From contig DCIM01000020.1 of assembly GCA_002316005.1 (NCBI GenBank), forward strand, positions 1-53,013: a stretch of 53,013 nt of DNA. Reading direction: 5' to 3'. This document shows, one piece after another, positions 50,801-53,013 of the stretch; within the stretch, counting starts at the first letter, position 1, and each line of letters starts with the position of its first letter. The stretch is from Prevotellaceae bacterium UBA1726. GTDB lineage: Bacteria; Bacteroidota; Bacteroidia; Bacteroidales; Bacteroidaceae. Under the pieces are notes generated by a model. It saw only the letters and a list, made by a program, of their open reading frames with translations. It was not told the origin of the DNA and did not search any database. The translations under genes were made by a program, and so were the position numbers.

Positions 50801-51094
50801 ACCTACATTCAAACCAGTCTGTCCACCCCAAGCGAGCATGATTCCGTCAGGACGCTCCTTCTTGATGATTTCTGTTACGAAGTGGGTGTTAACAGGGAGG
50901 AAATACACCTTGTCGGCGATACCCTCACTGGTTTGGATTGTAGCGACATTTGGATTGACGAGGATTGAATAGATGCCTTCTTCGCGAAGTGCCTTCAATG
51001 CCTGAGAACCAGAGTAATCAAACTCACCTGCCTGACCAATCTTCAATGCGCCAGAACCAAGTACAAGTACTTTCTTCAACTTTTTACCTTCCAT
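47864..51094 (-). CDS. carB: Carbamoyl-phosphate synthase large subunit, first copy
   Basis: The 1076-residue protein matches the other copy over its full length. First half: IMIRSAYALGGLGSGVCPDE, EKSLKGWKEIEFE-type segment (here EESLKGWKEIEFECIRDANDH) and IIEINARLSRSSALASKATG. Second half: PVLVRPSYVLSGAAMNVCYDDEEL and VIECNLRASRSFPFVSKVLKRN, followed by the MGS-like domain with VNVPKNHSKRELTNGYKIRRGAI. It uses ammonia from CarA, bicarbonate and two ATP to make carbamoyl phosphate for pyrimidines and arginine. It lies 38 bases behind carA. Confidence 0.96.
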   Translation of the reverse strand: MEGKKLKKVLVLGSGALKIGQAGEFDYSGSQALKALREEGIYSILVNPNVATIQTSEGIADKVYFLPVNTHFVTEIIKKERPDGIMLAWGGQTGLNVGTALYQSGVLQEYGVQVLGTSVEAIMNTEDRDLFVQELNKVDLKVPVSQACETLEDAIAAARNIGYPIMIRSAYALGGLGSGVCPDEKTFVEIAESAFTFAPQVLVEESLKGWKEIEFECIRDANDHCFTVASMENFDPLGIHTGESIVVAPTCSLTDEQVKMLQEITIKCVRHLNIVGECNIQFAFNAETNDYRIIEINARLSRSSALASKATGYPLAFVAAKIALGYTLDQIGEMGTTNSAYVAPSLDYMICKIPRWDLTKFVGVSHKLGSSMKSVGEIMSIGRSFEEMLQKGLRMIGQGMHGFVGNDHTKFENLDEELSNPTDLRIFAIAQALEEGYTVARIEELTKIDPWFIERMKNIVDFKHKLEGYNSLEELPAEVLREAKVLGFSDFQIARFVMKPTAGNMEKENLAVRAYRKKLGILPAVKRIPTVASEHPDLTNYLYMTYAAEGHDINYYNNDKSVVVLGSGAYRIGSSVEFDWCSVNAVNTARKLGYKSIMINYNPETVSTDYDMCDRLYFDELSYERVLDIIDLEQPRGVVVSVGGQIPNNLAMKLHRQNVPILGTSPVSIDRAENRGKFSAMLDQLGIDQPKWSALTSMEDVQKFIDEVGYPVLVRPSYVLSGAAMNVCYDDEELRRFLAAASEVSKEYPVVISQFMTETNEIEFDGVAQNGEIVEYGISEHVEYAGVHSGDATMVFPAQNITFAQARQIKKISRAIAKELNISGPLNIQYLAKGSDIKVIECNLRASRSFPFVSKVLKRNFIETATKIMLDAPYQKPDKSAFDIDRMGVKASQFSFARLQNADPVLGVDMSSTGEVGCIGECFEEALLNSLIATGYKIPSKEKGIMLSSGGAKEKAALLDAAIALVKNGYTVYASEGTAKYLNENGAKAVAVAWPDEENSDKVNVMEMIHEHKFDLIVNVPKNHSKRELTNGYKIRRGAIDHNIPLITNARLASAFIESLCTLGLEDLAIKSWNEY

Positions 51095-51132
51095 TTGCTT
51101 TTGTTGTTTTTATGTTTTGTTGTTATTATTTC

Positions 51133-52242
51133 TTATTTCAGCAAAGCCACGAACTTGTCGAACAGATTCTCTGTATCAACAGGACCAGAGCATGCCTCTG
51201 GGTGGAACTGTGCCGAGAACCAAGGATTCTTCTTGTGGCGGATTCCTTCGTTCGAACCATCGTTCATATTAACGAAGAGTGGTTCCCAGTCCTCGCCTAT
51301 TGTTGTGATGTCAACTGCATAACCGTGATTCTGCGAAGTGATGAAGCAACGCTCTGTACCTACTTCGCGTACTGGCTGGTTGTGCGAACGATGACCGTAC
51401 TTCAGTTTGTATATTGTGGCACCTGCTGCCTTTGATAGCAACTGATTTCCCATACAGATACCCATAATAGGTCTAACTGACGTTTCAGGTTTCAGGGTTT
51501 CAAGTTCCATGAACTTACGGATATTCACCACAGCCTCTTCACACATATCTGGGTCGCCAGGACCGTTTGCAAGGAAAAGACCATCAAATTCCAATTCGTT
51601 GAAGTCGTAATTCCATGGTACACGAATAACCTCTACGCCACGATTGATGAGACAACGGATGATGTTTGCCTTTACGCCACAATCCACGAGTACCACCTTT
51701 GGTGCATTAGTATCTCCATTTGAAGGCTGATAGGTGATAACTTCTTTGCACGAAACCTTGTCAACGAAGTTCACACCTTCGTAGTCGGCTTCTGGGATAT
51801 TGTCTGGTTCATCATCAAACAGAATCTTTCCCATCATCACACCATGCTCGCGCAGAACCTTTGTGAGTTGGCGTGTGTCAATACCTGTTATTCCAGGAAC
51901 ATGCTCGCGCTTAAGCCAGTCAGCAAGCGACTCCTTTGCATTCCAGTGGGAGTATTCCTCTGTGTAGTCAGAGACGATGATGGCTGATGCATAAATCTTA
52001 TCGCTCTCCATGAATGTAGGAATGCCATTGTCCTCGATTGAGAACTCTGGAACGCCATAGTTTCCTACAAGCGGGAAAGTGAGTGCCATCAACTGACCGG
52101 CATACGATGGGTCGGTCAAACTCTCCGGATAGCCCATCATAGCAGTGTTGAACACCACCTCTCCGGCTACTGGTGCGTCATAGCCAAAACTCTTACCCTG
52201 AAAGCGGGTTCCGTCGCTTAATACTAATGTTACGTTACGCAT
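51133..52242 (-). CDS. carA: Carbamoyl-phosphate synthase small (glutaminase) subunit
   Basis: The 369-residue protein has the CarA N-terminal domain (RNVTLVLSDGTRFQGKSFG) and a class I glutamine amidotransferase domain with the nucleophile Cys263 in GICMGNQLL, TSQNHGYAVD, and His347 and Glu349 in QFHPEACSGP. It releases ammonia from glutamine and passes it to CarB. The GNQLL and GHRSHNQPV motifs are the non-E. coli form (GHQLL and GHHGGNHPV there). It sits nine bases after purF and before two carB genes. Confidence 0.97.
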   Translation of the reverse strand: MRNVTLVLSDGTRFQGKSFGYDAPVAGEVVFNTAMMGYPESLTDPSYAGQLMALTFPLVGNYGVPEFSIEDNGIPTFMESDKIYASAIIVSDYTEEYSHWNAKESLADWLKREHVPGITGIDTRQLTKVLREHGVMMGKILFDDEPDNIPEADYEGVNFVDKVSCKEVITYQPSNGDTNAPKVVLVDCGVKANIIRCLINRGVEVIRVPWNYDFNELEFDGLFLANGPGDPDMCEEAVVNIRKFMELETLKPETSVRPIMGICMGNQLLSKAAGATIYKLKYGHRSHNQPVREVGTERCFITSQNHGYAVDITTIGEDWEPLFVNMNDGSNEGIRHKKNPWFSAQFHPEACSGPVDTENLFDKFVALLK

Positions 52243-52251
52243 ATTTCGTTC

Positions 52252-53013
52252 TTAGAATTTCTGTTCGTTCTGATAATACTTGTCAATATAGTTTACGAAT
52301 GCCTGATTGCAGAGACGCACGCCACCCGGTGTTGGGTAATGGCCTGTGAAGTACCAGTCGCCCTTCTGGTTAGGGATGGCATTATGCAGACCTTCAATAC
52401 TCTGGAAGACGAGTTCTATTGGAGTTGTCATTCCTTCCGGACGAAGCATCTCTATAATCTTCTCGTTGATTTCCTCTGGTGTGAACGGTTCGTAGATGTT
52501 ACGCACACAGTTCTGCATCTCTGCTACAGGTTTTGTCAGTTCTGCCTGACAGTCGTGGTAGGTCTTTTCTATCACATCGTGCATGCCTCGTTCCTTCAGG
52601 AGTGCTATTGCAGCGCGGAAGGCGCAGAACTCCTCAAGTCGGGCCATGTCAATGCCGTAGTAGTCGGGATAGCGAATCTGCGGAGCACTGCTGACCATCA
52701 CAATCTTCTTAGGATGCAGACGATCGAGAATGCGGAAGATACTCTCCTTCAAAGTAGTACCACGAACTATCGAGTCATCAATCACCACAAGGTTGTCAAT
52801 GCCTTGGCGCAGACTTCCGTAAGTGATGTCGTAGACATGCGAGGCGAGATCGTTGCGCGAGTTGCCTTCTGTGATGAAGGTGCGGAGTTTGATGTCCTTC
52901 CACGCAATCTTCTCATAGCGTACCGACTCACTGAGTATATCATTCAGTTCCTCTTCTGTTGGAGTATGGTCGAACGACTGCAGTTTCTCCACCTTATGCT
53001 TTTGCGTATACGC
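52252..53013 (-). CDS. Amidophosphoribosyltransferase-like protein, N-terminus cut off by the window edge
   Basis: About 253 C-terminal residues are visible, in frame to the window edge; the GTG at 52992 is not a real start, since coding continues upstream (AYTQKHKVEKLQS). The PRPP-binding loop VVIDDSIVRGTTLKESI is typical of amidophosphoribosyltransferase (PurF), and RYPDYYGIDMARLEEFCAFRAAIALL fits the same family. The protein ends with a tail (TPIELVFQSIEGLHNAIPNQKGDWYFTGHYPTPGGVRLCNQAFVNYIDKYY) longer than E. coli PurF, as in one Bacteroidota variant. PurF carries out the first step of purine synthesis. Its operon link to carAB joins purine and pyrimidine routes. Confidence 0.88.
   Translation of the reverse strand, partial: AYTQKHKVEKLQSFDHTPTEEELNDILSESVRYEKIAWKDIKLRTFITEGNSRNDLASHVYDITYGSLRQGIDNLVVIDDSIVRGTTLKESIFRILDRLHPKKIVMVSSAPQIRYPDYYGIDMARLEEFCAFRAAIALLKERGMHDVIEKTYHDCQAELTKPVAEMQNCVRNIYEPFTPEEINEKIIEMLRPEGMTTPIELVFQSIEGLHNAIPNQKGDWYFTGHYPTPGGVRLCNQAFVNYIDKYYQNEQKF

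Noticed and set aside
52990..52992. GTG codon as the start of the PurF-like gene
   Set aside because: The frame continues to the window edge without a stop, and the PRPP loop lies in the second half of a longer protein, so the gene is truncated.
1..53013. tRNA, rRNA and riboswitch genes
   Set aside because: No cloverleaf, rRNA block or riboswitch core was recognised by eye. A covariance-model search could still find small ones, for example in the rpsP and pheT leaders.

Overview
The window is a 53 kb piece of a Bacteroidota chromosome, most likely from Prevotellaceae (Prevotella, Segatella or a relative). This rests on gene content: the ftsX-DUF3098-uppP-truB-queA-folK order, bS16 with a long Ala/Lys tail, DUF4890- and DUF4230-type proteins, a VirE_N/DUF3987 protein, and CarB of the eukaryote-like subtype. 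It also rests on repeated Bacteroidota-type promoters (TTTG, 19-21 nt, TAnnTTTG) and a near absence of Shine-Dalgarno sequences. No tRNA, rRNA, CRISPR array, integrase or transposase was recognised.

Layout. 1-2.3 kb: a truncated YfhO-like membrane protein diverges from a patatin-like lipase. 2.4-8.6 kb (minus): a long operon-like run, ftsX, DUF3098, uppP, truB, queA, folK, a TlpA-type thioredoxin lipoprotein and a secreted protein, combining division, envelope and tRNA modification functions. 8.8-10.1 kb: two overlapping DUF4230-type genes. 10.5-13.5 kb (plus): a TauE/SafE permease with an M15-type peptidase, an AlaX-like editing protein and short HPF/RaiA. 13.7-19.0 kb: a tiny HExxH protein, a second RpoD-like sigma factor, galE, a lipoprotein, a Spy-like protein and an Na+/alanine symporter. 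19-28.2 kb: GH20 hexosaminidase, rpsP, an acidic hypothetical protein, a GH10-like lipoprotein-family hydrolase, a TSCPD protein, yebC, a four-helix-bundle gene between inverted repeats, and pheT. 28.3-33.1 kb: an accessory-looking block with two unknown genes and a PrimPol-like/DUF3987 ATPase, surrounded by repeats. 33.2-38.4 kb: three secreted or surface proteins. 38.4-43.5 kb: an RSH protein with an eroded synthetase domain, a mutarotase, a nucleotidyltransferase/GHMP-kinase fusion, and two tandem deoxynucleoside kinases. 43.7-53 kb (minus): purF (partial), carA, two complete tandem carB genes and a LacX-type aldose epimerase.

Most genes are housekeeping. The less expected material lies between genes: at least four families of dispersed intergenic repeats (a C-rich palindromic element, heptamer/octamer tandem repeats, 22-bp near-palindromic arrays, and an AT-rich module). 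Many copies start within a few bases of a stop codon and keep one orientation relative to the upstream gene, and one supplies the start codon of folK. The best candidates for new biology are these repeats, the 28.3-33.1 kb block, the sugar-activation fusion with its mutarotase, and the doubled carB.

Gene starts were chosen by promoter position, homologous N-termini and spacing. DUF and family names are from memory of family signatures, since no searches could be run.
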